DNA of 64,000 nucleotides from Mixophyes australis (taxonomy: Eukaryota; Chordata; Amphibia; Anura; Limnodynastidae), in the NCBI GenBank assembly GCA_036250195.1, contig JAVHZZ010000062.1, positions 434,001 through 498,000 on the forward strand. The letters run 5' to 3'. The notes under the pieces are model-generated. The model was not told where the DNA came from and did not search any database. It worked only from the letters and a program-made list of their open reading frames with translations. The translations under genes and the position numbers were made by a program. Of the stretch, positions 25,778-39,364 are shown piece after piece (position 1 is the first letter of the stretch; each line of letters starts with the position of its first letter).

Positions 25778-28700
25778 GTTGTTTTTGGACGGCAATAAAG
25801 AAATGACTATGTTTTGCGATTTCTCCTGCTCAGAAAGACTTAGAAAGTTGATAATTGTGGGCAATGTTAGAAATGTCATGAGAAACAAGAATTATGTAAA
25901 AGGATTGATGTAAATCATTGTTTCTAAGAGAAAGTGAGACAGGAATGCAAAAAAGCGTTGTTTTTGGACGGCAATGAAGAAATGACTATGTTTTGCAATT
26001 TCTCGTGCTCAGAAAGACTTAGAAAGTTAATAATTGTGGGCAATGTTAGAAATGTCATGAGAAACAAGAATTATGTAAAAGGATTGATGTAAATCATTGT
26101 TTACAAGAGAAAGTGAGACAGGAATGCAAAAAAGCGTTGTTTTTGTACGGCAATGAAGAAATGACTATGTTTTGCAATTTCTCCTGCTCAGAAAGACTTA
26201 GAAAGTTGATAATTGTGGGCAATGTTAGAAATGTCATGAGAAACAAGAATTATGTAAAAGGATTGATGTAAATCATTGTTTCTAAGAGAAAGTGAGACAG
26301 AAATGCAAAAAAGCGTTGTTTTTGGACGGCAATGAAGAAATGACTATGTTTTGCGATTTCTCCTGCTCAGAAAGACTTAGAAAGTTGATAATTGTGGGCA
26401 CTGTTAGAAATGTCATGAGAAACAAGAATTATGTAAAAGGATTTATGTAAATCATTGTTTCTAAGAGAAAGTGAGACAGGAATGCAAAAAAGCGTTGTTT
26501 TTGTACGGCAATGAAGAAATGACTATGTTTTGCGATTTCTCCTGCTCAGAAAGACTTAGAAAGTTGATAATTGTGGGCAATGTTAGAAATGTCATGAGAA
26601 ACAAGAATTATGTAAAAGGATTGATGTAAATCATTGTTTCTAAGAGAAAGTGAGACAGGAATGCAAAAAAGCGTTGTTTTTGGACGGCAATGAAGAAATG
26701 ACTATGTTTTGCAATTTCTCGTGCTCAGAAAGACTTAGAAAGTTAATAATTGTGGGCAATGTTAGAAATGTCATGAGAAATAAGAATTATGTAAAAGGAT
26801 TGATGTAAATCATTGTTTACAAGAGAAAGTGAGACAGGAATGCAAAAAAGCGTTGTTTTTGTACGGCAATGAAGAAATGACTATGTTTTGCAATTTCTCC
26901 TGCTCAGAAAGACTTAGAAAGTTGATAATTGTGGGCAATGTTAGAAATGTCATGAGAAACAAGAATTATGTAAAAGGATTGATGTAAATCATTGTTTCTA
27001 AGAGAAAGTGAAACAGGAATGAAAAAAAGCGTTGTTTTTGGACGGCAATAAAGAAATGACTATGTTTTGCGATTTCTCCTGCTCAGAAAGACTTAGAAAG
27101 TTGATAATTGTGGGCAATGTTAGAAATGTCATGAGAAACAAGAATTATGTAAAAGGATTGATGTAAATCATTGTTTCTAAGAGAAAGTGAGACAGGAATG
27201 CAAAAAAGCGTTGTTTTTGGACGGCAATGAAGAAATGACTATGTTTTGCAATTTCTCGTGCTCAGAAAGACTTAGAAAGTTAATAATTGTGGGCAATGTT
27301 AGAAATGTCATGAGAAATAAGAATTATGTAAAAGGATTGATGTAAATCATTGTTTACAAGAGAAAGTGAGACAGGAATGCAAAAAAGCGTTGTTTTTGTA
27401 CGGCAATGAAGAAATGACTATGTTTTGCAATTTCTCCTGCTCAGAAAGACTTAGAAAGTTGATAATTGTGGGCAATGTTAGAAATGTCATGAGAAACAAG
27501 AATTATGTAAAAGGATTGATGTAAATCATTGTTTCTAAGAGAAAGTGAGACAGAAATGCAAAAAAGCGTTGTTTTTGGACGGCAATGAAGAAATGACTAT
27601 GTTTTGCGATTTCTCCTGCTCAGAAAGACTTAGAAAGTTGATAATTGTGGGCACTGTTAGAAATGTCATGAGAAACAAGAATTATGTAAAAGGATTTATG
27701 TAAATCATTGTTTCTAAGAGAAAGTGAGACAGGAATGCAAAAAAGCGTTGTTTTTGTACGGCAATGAAGAAATGACTATGTTTTGCGATTTCTCCTGCTC
27801 AGAAAGACTTAGAAAGTTGATAATTGTGGGCAATGTTAGAAATGTCATGAGAAACAAGAATTATGTAAAAGGATTGATGTAAATCATTGTTTCTAAGAGA
27901 AAGTGAGACAGGAATGCAAAAAAGCGTTGTTTTTGGACGGCAATGAAGAAATGACTATGTTTTGCGATTTCTCCTGCTCAGAAAGACTTAGAAAGTTGAT
28001 AATTGTGGGCAATGTTAGAAATGTCATGAGAAACAAGAATTATGTAAAAGGATTGATGTAAATCATTGTTTACAAGAGAAAGTGAGACAGAAATGCAAAA
28101 AAGCGTTGTTTTTGGACGGCAATGAAGAAATGACTATATTTCGCGATTTCTAGTGCTCAGAAAGACTTAGAAAGTTGATAATTGTGGGCAATGTTAGAAA
28201 TGTCATGAGAAACAAGAATTATGTAAAAGGATTGATGTAAATCATTGTTTCTAAGAGAAAGTGAGACAGGAATGCAAAAAAGCGTTGTTTTTGGACGGCA
28301 ATGAAGAAATGACTATGTTTTGCGATTTCTCCTGCTCAGAAAGACTTAGAAAGTTGATAATTGTGGGCAATGTTAGAAATGTCATGAGAAACAAGAATTA
28401 TGTAAAAGGATTGATGTAAATCATTGTTTCTAAGAGAAAGTGAAACAGGAATGAAAAAAAGCGTTGTTTTTGGACGGCAATAAAGAAATGACTATGTTTT
28501 GCGATTTCTCCTGCTCAGAAAGACTTAGAAAGTTGATAATTGTGGGCAATGTTAGAAATGTCATGAGAAACAAGAATTATGTAAAAGGATTGATGTAAAT
28601 CATTGTTTCTAAGAGAAAGTGAGACAGGAATGCAAAAAAGCGTTGTTTTTGGACGGCAATGAAGAAATGACTATGTTTTGCAATTTCTCGTGCTCAGAAA

Positions 28701-29715
28701 GACTTAGAAAGTTAATAATTGTGGGCAATGTTAGAAATGTCATGAGAAACAAGAATTATGTAAAAGGATTGATGTAAATCATTGTTTACAAGAGAAAGTG
28801 AGACAGGAATGCAAAAAAGCGTTGTTTTTGTACGGCAATGAAGAAATGACTATGTTTTGCAATTTCTCCTGCTCAGAAAGACTTAGAAAGTTGATAATTG
28901 TGGGCAATGTTAGAAATGTCATGAGAAACAAGAATTATGTAAAAGGATTGATGTAAATCATTGTTTCTAAGAGAAAGTGAGACAGAAATGCAAAAAAGCG
29001 TTGTTTTTGGACGGCAATGAAGAAATGACTATGTTTTGCGATTTCTCCTGCTCAGAAAGACTTAGAAAGTTGATAATTGTGGGCACTGTTAGAAATGTCA
29101 TGAGAAACAAGAATTATGTAAAAGGATTTATGTAAATCATTGTTTCTAAGAGAAAGTGAGACAGGAATGCAAAAAAGCGTTGTTTTTGTACGGCAATGAA
29201 GAAATGACTATGTTTTGCGATTTCTCCTGCTCAGAAAGACTTAGAAAGTTGATAATTGTGGGCAATGTTAGAAATGTCATGAGAAACAAGAATTATGTAA
29301 AAGGATTGATGTAAATCATTGTTTCTAAGAGAAAGTGAGACAGGAATGCAAAAAAGCGTTGTTTTTGGACGGCAATGAAGAAATGACTATGTTTTGCAAT
29401 TTCTCGTGCTCAGAAAGACTTAGAAAGTTAATAATTGTGGGCAATGTTAGAAATGTCATGAGAAATAAGAATTATGTAAAAGGATTGATGTAAATCATTG
29501 TTTACAAGAGAAAGTGAGACAGGAATGCAAAAAAGCGTTGTTTTTGTACGGCAATGAAGAAATGACTATGTTTTGCAATTTCTCCTGCTCAGAAAGACTT
29601 AGAAAGTTGATAATTGTGGGCAATGTTAGAAATGTCATGAGAAACAAGAATTATGTAAAAGGATTGATGTAAATCATTGTTTCTAAGAGAAAGTGAAACA
29701 GGAATGAAAAAAAGC
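25778..29715 (+). repeat. Tight 7/8/7-monomer higher-order repeats
   Basis: Three successive blocks of 1253, 1432 and 1253 bp start with the AATAAAG unit at 25778, 27031 and 28463. Adjacent 7- and 8-unit blocks together make a 15-unit (2685 bp) superunit, shown by the CTAGTG marker at 25466 and 28151. The 8-unit block from 27031 carries the CTAGTG unit, while the 7-unit blocks follow with GTTAATAATT, GTA and GGGCACTG units in the same order. Confidence 0.85.
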
Positions 29716-32042
29716 GTTGTTTTTGGACGGCAATAAAGAAATGACTATGTTTTGCGATTTCTCCTGCTCAGAAAGACTTAGAAAGTTGATAATTGTGGGC
29801 AATGTTAGAAATGTCATGAGAAACAAGAATTATGTAAAAGGATTGATGTAAATCATTGTTTCTAAGAGAAAGTGAGACAGGAATGCAAAAAAGCGTTGTT
29901 TTTGGACGGCAATGAAGAAATGACTATGTTTTGCAATTTCTCGTGCTCAGAAAGACTTAGAAAGTTAATAATTGTGGGCAATGTTAGAAATGTCATGAGA
30001 AATAAGAATTATGTAAAAGGATTGATGTAAATCATTGTTTACAAGAGAAAGTGAGACAGGAATGCAAAAAAGCGTTGTTTTTGTACGGCAATGAAGAAAT
30101 GACTATGTTTTGCAATTTCTCCTGCTCAGAAAGACTTAGAAAGTTGATAATTGTGGGCAATGTTAGAAATGTCATGAGAAACAAGAATTATGTAAAAGGA
30201 TTGATGTAAATCATTGTTTCTAAGAGAAAGTGAGACAGAAATGCAAAAAAGCGTTGTTTTTGGACGGCAATGAAGAAATGACTATGTTTTGCGATTTCTC
30301 CTGCTCAGAAAGACTTAGAAAGTTGATAATTGTGGGCACTGTTAGAAATGTCATGAGAAACAAGAATTATGTAAAAGGATTTATGTAAATCATTGTTTCT
30401 AAGAGAAAGTGAGACAGGAATGCAAAAAAGCGTTGTTTTTGTACGGCAATGAAGAAATGACTATGTTTTGCGATTTCTCCTGCTCAGAAAGACTTAGAAA
30501 GTTGATAATTGTGGGCAATGTTAGAAATGTCATGAGAAACAAGAATTATGTAAAAGGATTGATGTAAATCATTGTTTCTAAGAGAAAGTGAGACAGGAAT
30601 GCAAAAAAGCGTTGTTTTTGGACGGCAATGAAGAAATGACTATGTTTTGCAATTTCTCGTGCTCAGAAAGACTTAGAAAGTTAATAATTGTGGGCAATGT
30701 TAGAAATGTCATGAGAAATAAGAATTATGTAAAAGGATTGATGTAAATCATTGTTTACAAGAGAAAGTGAGACAGGAATGCAAAAAAGCGTTGTTTTTGT
30801 ACGGCAATGAAGAAATGACTATGTTTTGCAATTTCTCCTGCTCAGAAAGACTTAGAAAGTTGATAATTGTGGGCAATGTTAGAAATGTCATGAGAAACAA
30901 TAATTATGTAAAAGGATTGATGTAAATCATTGTTTCTAAGAGAAAGTGTGACAGAAATGCAAAAAAGCGTTGTTTTTGGACGGCAATGAAGAAATGACTA
31001 TGTTTTGCGATTTCTCCTGCTCAGAAAGACTTAGAAAGTTGATAATTGTGGGCACTGTTAGAAATGTCATGAGAAACAAGAATTATGTAAAAGGATTGAT
31101 GTAAATCATTGTTTCTAAGAGAAAGTGAGACAGAAATGCAAAAAAGCGTTGTTTTTGGACGGCAATGAAGAAATGACTATGTTTTGCGATTTCTCCTGCT
31201 CAGAAAGACTTAGAAAGTTGATAATTGTGGGCAATGTTAGAAATGTCATGAGAAACAAGAATTATGTAAAAGGATTGATGTAAATCATTGTTTCTAAGAG
31301 AAAGTGAGACAGGAATGCAAAAAAGCGTTGTTTTTGGACGGCAATGAAGAAATGACTATGTTTTGCGATTTCTTCTGCTCAGAAAGACTTAGAAAGTTGA
31401 TAATTGTGGGCAATGTTAGAAATGTCATGAGAAACAAGAATTATGTAAAAGGATTGATGTAAATCATTGTTTCTAAGAGAAAGTGAGACAGGAATGCAAA
31501 AAAGCGTTGTTTTTGGACGGCAATGAAGAAATGACTATGTTTTGCGATTTCTCCTGCTCAGAAAGACTTAGAAAGTTGATAATTGTGGGCAATGTTAGAA
31601 ATGTCATGAGAAACAAGAATTATGTAAAAGGATTGATGTAAATCATTGTTTACAAGAGAAAGTGAGACAGAAATGCAAAAAAGCGTTGTTTTTGGACGGC
31701 AATGAAGAAATGACTATATTTCGCGATTTCTCGTGCTCAGAAAGACTTAGAAAGTTGATAATTGTGGGCAATGTTAGAAATGTCATGAGAAACAAGAATT
31801 ATGTAAAAGGATTGATGTAAATCATTGTTTCTAAGAGAAAGTGAGACAGGAATGCAAAAAAGCGTTGTTTTTGGACGGCAATGAAGAAATGACTATGTTT
31901 TGCGATTTCTCCTGCTCAGAAAGACTTAGAAAGTTGATAATTGTGGGCAATGTTAGAAATGTCATGAGAAACAAGAATTATGTAAAAGGATTGATGTAAA
32001 TCATTGTTTCTAAGAGAAAGTGAAACAGGAATGAAAAAAAGC

Positions 32043-33474
32043 GTTGTTTTTGGACGGCAATAAAGAAATGACTATGTTTTGCGATTTCTCCTGCTCAGAA
32101 AGACTTAGAAAGTTGATAATTGTGGGCAATGTTAGAAATGCCATGAGAAACAAGAATTATGTAAAAGGATTGATGTAAATCATTGTTTCTAAGAGAAAGT
32201 GAGACAGGAATGCAAAAAAGCGTTGTTTTTGGACGGCAATGAAGAAATGACTATGTTTTGCAATTTCTCGTGCTCAGAAAGACTTAGAAAGTTAATAATT
32301 GTGGGCAATGTTAGAAATGTCATGAGAAATAAGAATTATGTAAAAGGATTGATGTAAATCATTGTTTACAAGAGAAAGTGAGACAGGAATGCAAAAAAGC
32401 GTTGTTTTTGGACGGCAATGAAGAAATGACTATGTTTTGCAATTTCTCCTGCTCAGAAAGACTTAGAAAGTTGATAATTGTGGGCAATGTTAGAAATGTC
32501 ATGAGAAACAAGAATTATGTAAAAGGATTGATGTAAATCATTGTTTCTAAGAGAAAGTGAGACAGAAATGCAAAAAAGCGTTGTTTTTGGACGGCAATGA
32601 AGAAATGACTATGTTTTGCGATTTCTCCTGCTCAGAAAGACTTAGAAAGTTGATAATTGTGGGCACTGTTAGAAATGTCATGAGAAACAAGAATTATGTA
32701 AAAGGATTTATGTAAATCATTGTTTCTAAGAGAAAGTGAGACGGGAATGCAAAAAAGCGTTGTTTTTGTACGGCAATGAAGAAATGACTATGTTTTGCGA
32801 TTTCTCCTGCTCAGAAAGACTTAGAAAGTTGATAATTGTGGGCAATGTTAGAAATGTCATGAGAAACAAGAATTATGTAAAAGGATTGATGTAAATCATT
32901 GTTTCTAAGAGAAAGTGAGACAGGAATGCAAAAAAGCGTTGTTTTTGGACGGCAATGAAGAAATGACTATGTTTTGCAATTTCTCGTGCTCAGAAAGACT
33001 TAGAAAGTTAATAATTGTGGGCAATGTTAGAAATGTCATGAGAAATAAGAATTATGTAAAAGGATTGATGTAAATCATTGTTTACAAGAGAAAGTGAGAC
33101 AGGAATGCAAAAAAGCGTTGTTTTTGTACGGCAATGAAGAAATGACTATGTTTTGCAATTTCTCCTGCTCAGAAAGACTAAGAAAGTTGATAATTGTGGG
33201 CAATGTTAGAAATGTCATGAGAAACAAGAATTATGTAAAAGGATTGATGTAAATCATTGTTTCTAAGAGAAAGTGAGACAGAAATGCAAAAAAGCGTTGT
33301 TTTTGGACGGCAATGAAGAAATGACTATGTTTTGCGATTTCTCCTGCTCAGAAAGACTTAGAAAGTTGATAATTGTGGGCACTGTTAGAAATGTCATGAG
33401 AAACAAGAATTATGTAAAAGGATTGATGTAAATCATTGTTTCTAAGAGAAAGTGAGACAGGAATGCAAAAAAGC
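32043..33474 (+). repeat. 18-monomer segmental copy, upstream copy
   Basis: AATAAAG (32059), ATGCCATGAG (near 32139), the GTTAATAATT/AAATAAG unit, GGGCACTG with GGATTTATG and GACGGGAATG (near 32741) all recur 3222 bp (18 units) downstream at 35281, 35361 and onward. The shared private ATGCCATGAG and GACGGG changes show the two segments are recent copies. Confidence 0.88.
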
Positions 33475-36400
33475 GTTGTTTTTGGACGGCAATTTAGAAA
33501 TGACTATGTTTTGCGATTTCTCCTGCTCAGAAAGACTTAGAAAGTTGATAATTGTGGGCAATGTTAGAAATGTCATGAGAAACAAGAATTATGTAAAAGG
33601 ATTGATGTAAATCATTGTTTACAAGAGAAAGTGAGACAGAAATGCAAAAAAGCGTTGTTTTTGGACGGCAATGAAGAAATGACTATGTTTTGCGATTTCT
33701 CCTGCTCAGAAAGACTTAGAAAGTTGATAATTGTGGGCAATGTTAGAAATGTCATGAGAAACAAGAATTATGTAAAAGGATTGATGTAAATCATTGTTTA
33801 CAAGAGAAAGTGAGACAGAAATGCAAAAAAGCGTTGTTTTTGGACGGCAATGAAGAAATGACTATATTTCGCGATTTCTCGTGCTCAGAAAGACTTAGAA
33901 AGTTGATAATTGTGGGCAATGTTAGAAATGTCATGAGAAACAAGAATTATGTAAAAGGATTGATGTAAATCATTGTTTCTAAGAGAAAGTGAGACAGGAA
34001 TGCAAAAAAGCGTTGTTTTTGTACGGCAATGAAGACATGACTATGTTTTGCAATTTCTCGTGCTCAGAAAGACTTAGAAAGTTGATAATTGTGGGCAATG
34101 TTAGAAATGTCATGAGAAACAAGAATTATGTAAAAGGATTGATGTAAATCATTGTTTCTAAGAGAAAGTGAGACAGGAATGCAAAAAAGCGTTGTTTTTG
34201 TACGGCAATGAAGAAATGACTATGTTTTGCAATTTCTCCTGCTCAGAAAGACTTAGAAAGTTGATAATTGTGGGCAATGTTAGAAATGTCATGAGAAACA
34301 AGAATTATGTAAAACGATTGATGTAAATCATTGTTTCTAAGAGAAAGTGAGACAGGAATGCAAAAAAGCGTTGTTTTTGTACGGCAATGAAGAAATGACT
34401 ATGTTTTGCGATTTCTCCTGCTCAGAAAGACTTAGAAAGTTGATAATTGTGGGCAATGTTAGAAATGTCATGAGAAACAAGAATTATGTAAAAGGATTGA
34501 TGTAAATCATTGTTTACAAGAGAAAGTGAGACAGAAATGCAAAAAAGCGTTGTTTTTGGACGGCAATGAAGAAATGACTATGTTTTGCGATTACTCCTGC
34601 TCAGAAAGACTTAGAAAGTTGATAATTGTGGGCAATGTTAGAAATGTCATGAGAAACAAGAATTATGTAAAAGGATTGATGTAAATCATTGTTTACAAGA
34701 GAAAGTGAGACAGAAATGCAAAAAAGCGTTGTTTTTGGACGGCAATGAAGAAATGACTATATTTCGCGATTTCTCGTGCTCAGAAAGACTTAGAAAGTTG
34801 ATAATTGTGGGCAATGTTAGAAATGTCATGAGAAACAAGAATTATGTAAAAGGATTGATGTAAATCATTGTTTACAAGAGAAAGTGAGACAGAAATGCAA
34901 AAAAGCGTTGTTTTTGGACGGCAATGAAGAAATGACTATATTTCGCGATTTCTCGTGCTCAGAAAGACTTAGAAAGTTGATAATTGTGGGCAATGTTAGA
35001 AATGTCATGAGAAACAAGAATTATGTAAAAGGATTGATGTAAATCATTGTTTCTAAGAGAAAGTGAGACAGGAATGCAAAAAAGCGTTGTTTTTGGACGG
35101 CAATGAAGAAATGACTATGTTTTGCGATTTCTCCTGCTCAGAAAGACTTAGAAAGTTGATAATTGTGGGCAATGTTAGAAATGTCATGAGAAACAAGAAT
35201 TATGTAAAAGGATTGATGTAAATCATTGTTTCTAAGAGAAAGTGAAACAGGAATGAAAAAAAGCGTTGTTTTTGGACGGCAATAAAGAAATGACTATGTT
35301 TTGCGATTTCTCCTGCTCAGAAAGACTTAGAAAGTTGATAATTGTGGGCAATGTTAGAAATGCCATGAGAAACAAGAATTATGTAAAAGGATTGATGTAA
35401 ATCATTGTTTCTAAGAGAAAGTGAGACAGGAATGCAAAAAAGCGTTGTTTTTGGACGGCAATGAAGAAATGACTATGTTTTGCAATTTCTCGTGCTCAGA
35501 AAGACTTAGAAAGTTAATAATTGTGGGCAATGTTAGAAATGTCATGAGAAATAAGAATTATGTAAAAGGATTGATGTAAATCATTGTTTACAAGAGAAAG
35601 TGAGACAGGAATGCAAAAAAGCGTTGTTTTTGGACGGCAATGAAGAAATGACTATGTTTTGCAATTTCTCCTGCTCAGAAAGACTTAGAAAGTTGATAAT
35701 TGTGGGCAATGTTAGAAATGTCATGAGAAACAAGAATTATGTAAAAGGATTGATGTAAATCATTGTTTCTAAGAGAAAGTGAGACAGAAATGCAAAAAAG
35801 CGTTGTTTTTGGACGGCAATGAAGAAATGACTATGTTTTGCGATTTCTCCTGCTCAGAAAGACTTAGAAAGTTGATAATTGTGGGCACTGTTAGAAATGT
35901 CATGAGAAACAAGAATTATGTAAAAGGATTTATGTAAATCATTGTTTCTAAGAGAAAGTGAGACGGGAATGCAAAAAAGCGTTGTTTTTGTACGGCAATG
36001 AAGAAATGACTATGTTTTGCGATTTCTCCTGCTCAGAAAGACTTAGAAAGTTGATAATTGTGGGCAATGTTAGAAATGTCATGAGAAACAAGAATTATGT
36101 AAAAGGATTGATGTAAATCATTGTTTCTAAGAGAAAGTGAGACAGGAATGCAAAAAAGCGTTGTTTTTGGACGGCAATGAAGAAATGACTATGTTTTGCA
36201 ATTTCTCGTGCTCAGAAAGACTTAGAAAGTTAATAATTGTGGGCAATGTTAGAAATGTCATGAGAAATAAGAATTATGTAAAAGGATTGATGTAAATCAT
36301 TGTTTACAAGAGAAAGTGAGACAGGAATGCAAAAAAGCGTTGTTTTTGTACGGCAATGAAGAAATGACTATGTTTTGCAATTTCTCGTGCTCAGAAAGAC

Positions 36401-39202
36401 TTAGAAAGTTGATAATTGTGGGCAATGTTAGAAATGTCATGAGAAACAAGAATTATGTAAAAGGATTGATGTAAATCATTGTTTCTAAGAGAAAGTGAGA
36501 CAGGAATGCAAAAAAGCGTTGTTTTTGGACGGCAATTTAGAAATGACTATGTTTTGCGATTTCTCCTGCTCAGAAAGACTTAGAAAGTTGATAATTGTGG
36601 GCAATGTTAGAAATGTCATGAGAAACAAGAATTATGTAAAAGGATTGATGTAAATCATTGTTTACAAGAGAAAGTGAGACAGAAATGCAAAAAAGCGTTG
36701 TTTTTGGACGGCAATGAAGAAATGACTATATTTCGCGATTTCTCGTGCTCAGAAAGACTTAGAAAGTTGATAATTGTGGGCAATGTTAGAAATGTCATGA
36801 GAAACAAGAATTATGTAAAAGGATTGATGTAAATCATTGTTTCTAAGAGAAAGTGAGACAGGAATGCAAAAAAGCGTTGTTTTTGTACGGCAATGAAGAC
36901 ATGACTATGTTTTGCAATTTCTCGTGCTCAGAAAGACTTAGAAAGTTGATAATTGTGGGCAATGTTAGAAATGTCATGAGAAACAAGAATTATGTAAAAG
37001 GATTGATGTAAATCATTGTTTCTAAGAGAAAGTGAGACAGGAATGCAAAAAAGCGTTGTTTTTGTACGGCAATGAAGAAATGACTATGTTTTGCAATTTC
37101 TCCTGCTCAGAAAGACTTAGAAAGTTGATAATTGTGGGCAATGTTAGAAATGTCATGAGAAACAAGAATTATGTAAAACGATTGATGTAAATCATTGTTT
37201 CTAAGAGAAAGTGAGACAGGAATGCAAAAAAGCGTTGTTTTTGTACGGCAATGAAGAAATGACTATGTTTTGCGATTTCTCCTGCTCAGAAAGACTTAGA
37301 AAGTTGATAATTGTGGGCAATGTTAGAAATGTCATGAGAAACAAGAATTATGTAAAAGGATTGATGTAAATCATTGTTTACAAGAGAAAGTGAGACAGAA
37401 ATGCAAAAAAGCGTTGTTTTTGGACGGCAATGAAGAAATGACTATGTTTTGCGATTTCTCCTGCTCAGAAAGACTTAGAAAGTTGATAATTGTGGGCAAT
37501 GTTAGAAATGTCATGAGAAACAAGAATTATGTAAAAGGATTGATGTAAATCATTGTTTACAAGAGAAAGTGAGACAGAAATGCAAAAAAGCGTTGTTTTT
37601 GGACGGCAATGAAGAAATGACTATATTTCGCGATTTCTCGTGCTCAGAAAGACTTAGAAAGTTGATAATTGTGGGCAATGTTAGAAATGTCATGAGAAAC
37701 AAGAATTATGTAAAAGGATTGATGTAAATCATTGTTTACAAGAGAAAGTGAGACAGAAATGCAAAAAAGCGTTGTTTTTGGACGGCAATGAAGAAATGAC
37801 TATGTTTTGCGATTTCTCCTGCTCAGAAAGACTTAGAAAGTTGATAATTGTGGGCAATGTTAGAAATGTCATGAGAAACAAGAATTATGTAAAAGGATTG
37901 ATGTAAATCATTGTTTACAAGAGAAAGTGAGACAGAAATGCAAAAAAGCGTTGTTTTTGGACGGCAATGAAGAAATGACTATATTTCGCGATTTCTCGTG
38001 CTCAGAAAGACTTAGAAAGTTGATAATTGTGGGCAATGTTAGAAATGTCATGAGAAACAAGAATTATGTAAAAGGATTGATGTAAATCATTGTTTCTAAG
38101 AGAAAGTGAGACAGGAATGCAAAAAAGCGTTGTTTTTGTACGGCAATGAAGACATGACTATGTTTTGCAATTTCTCGTGCTCAGAAAGACTTAGAAAGTT
38201 GATAATTGTGGGCAATGTTAGAAATGTCATGAGAAACAAGAATTATGTAAAAGGATTGATGTAAATCATTGTTTCTAAGAGAAAGTGAGACAGGAATGCA
38301 AAAAAGCGTTGTTTTTGTACGGCAATGAAGAAATGACTATGTTTTGCAATTTCTCCTGCTCAGAAAGACTTAGAAAGTTGATAATTGTGGGCAATGTTAG
38401 AAATGTCATGAGAAACAAGAATTATGTAAAACGATTGATGTAAATCATTGTTTCTAAGAGAAAGTGAGACAGGAATGCAAAAAAGCGTTGTTTTTGTACG
38501 GCAATGAAGAAATGACTATGTTTTGCGATTTCTCCTGCTCAGAAAGACTTAGAAAGTTGATAATTGTGGGCAATGTTAGAAATGTCATGAGAAACAAGAA
38601 TTATGTAAAAGGATTGATGTAAATCATTGTTTACAAGAGAAAGTGAGACAGAAATGCAAAAAAGCGTTGTTTTTGGACGGCAATGAAGAAATGACTATGT
38701 TTTGCGATTTCTCCTGCTCAGAAAGACTTAGAAAGTTGATAATTGTGGGCAATGTTAGAAATGTCATGAGAAACAAGAATTATGTAAAAGGATTGATGTA
38801 AATCATTGTTTACAAGAGAAAGTGAGACAGAAATGCAAAAAAGCGTTGTTTTTGGACGGCAATGAAGAAATGACTATATTTCGCGATTTCTCGTGCTCAG
38901 AAAGACTTAGAAAGTTGATAATTGTGGGCAATGTTAGAAATGTCATGAGAAACAAGAATTATGTAAAAGGATTGATGTAAATCATTGTTTCTAAGAGAAA
39001 GTGAGACAGGAATGCAAAAAAGCATTGTTTTTGTACGGCAATGAAGAAATGACTATGTTTTGCGATTTCTCCTGCTCAGAAAGACTTAGAAAGTTGATAA
39101 TTGTGGGCAATGTTAGAAATGTCATGAGAAACAAGAATTATGTAAAAGGATTGATGTAAATCATTGTTTCTAAGAGAAAGTGAGACAGGAATGCAAAAAA
39201 GC
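33475..39202 (+). repeat. GAAGACATG / AAAACGATTG higher-order block
   Basis: GAAGACATG occurs at 34031, 36895 and 38148, and AAAACGATTG follows 280 bp later at 34311, 37175 and 38428. Spacings are 16 units (2864 bp) and 7 units (1253 bp). GATTACTCC appears once, near 34591. The same ordered pair at the same 280-bp distance reappears reversed inside 39353-46562, linking this block to the inverted segment. Confidence 0.88.
35265..36517 (+). repeat. 18-monomer segmental copy, downstream copy
   Basis: This is the partner of the segment from 32043, offset 3222 bp. Near its end the spacing changes: AATTTAGAAA at 33491 recurs at 36534, only 3043 bp (17 units) away. One whole unit, the GGGCACTG unit before 33475, is therefore missing from this copy. 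Loss of exactly one unit is what unequal exchange would leave. Confidence 0.85.
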
Positions 39203-39301
39203 GTTGTTTTTGTACGGCAATGAAGAAATGACTATGTTTTGCGATTTCTCCTGCTCAGAAAGACTTAGAAAGTTGATAATTGTGGGCAATGTTAGAAATG
39301 T

Positions 39302-39364
39302 CATGAGAAACAAGAATTATGTAAAAGGATTGATGTAAATCATTGTTTCTAACATTTCTAACAT
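39302..39364. other. Left inversion junction with 9-bp tandem duplication
   Basis: The + array ends GTTTCTAA at 39352, and the reversed array is readable from the same base. TTCTAACAT occurs twice in tandem, at 39347-39355 and 39356-39364. The first copy is half + monomer and half reversed monomer. Perfect inverted arms (phases 57-99) lie at 39259-39301 and 39352-39394, separated by a 50-nt loop, and continue outward with scattered mismatches. The shared TTTCTAA in both orientations and the short duplication suggest a microhomology-guided template switch with slippage. Confidence 0.85.

Larger units (their letters stand above)
20765..36697 (+). repeat. Higher-order array marked by AATAAAG monomers
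   Basis: A unit reading AATAAAGAAA instead of AATGAAGAAA, preceded by GTGAAACAGGAATGAAAA, has AATAAAG at 20781, 23825, 25794, 27047, 28479, 29732, 32059 and 35281. Spacings are 17 (plus one inserted A), 11, 7, 8, 7, 13 and 18 units. A companion CTAGTG variant at 23497, 25466 and 28151 repeats with spacings of 11 and 15 units, in step with the first marker. A second linked pair, GGGCACTG with GGATTTATG, recurs through the same block (for example near 21387, 26400, 27651, 29083, 30336, 32663 and 35885). Confidence 0.92.
1..39352 (+). repeat. Left direct-orientation satellite block
   Basis: This block holds 219 complete units plus 150 bp. The unit starting at 39203 should start at 39202 if every unit were 179 bp. 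The net +1 equals seven 1-bp losses (between 5.5 and 12.7 kb) and eight added bases (units at 15746, 18790, 19150, 19689 and one ending near 22730), so the length bookkeeping closes. It ends at monomer phase 150 where the inverted block begins. Confidence 0.95.
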
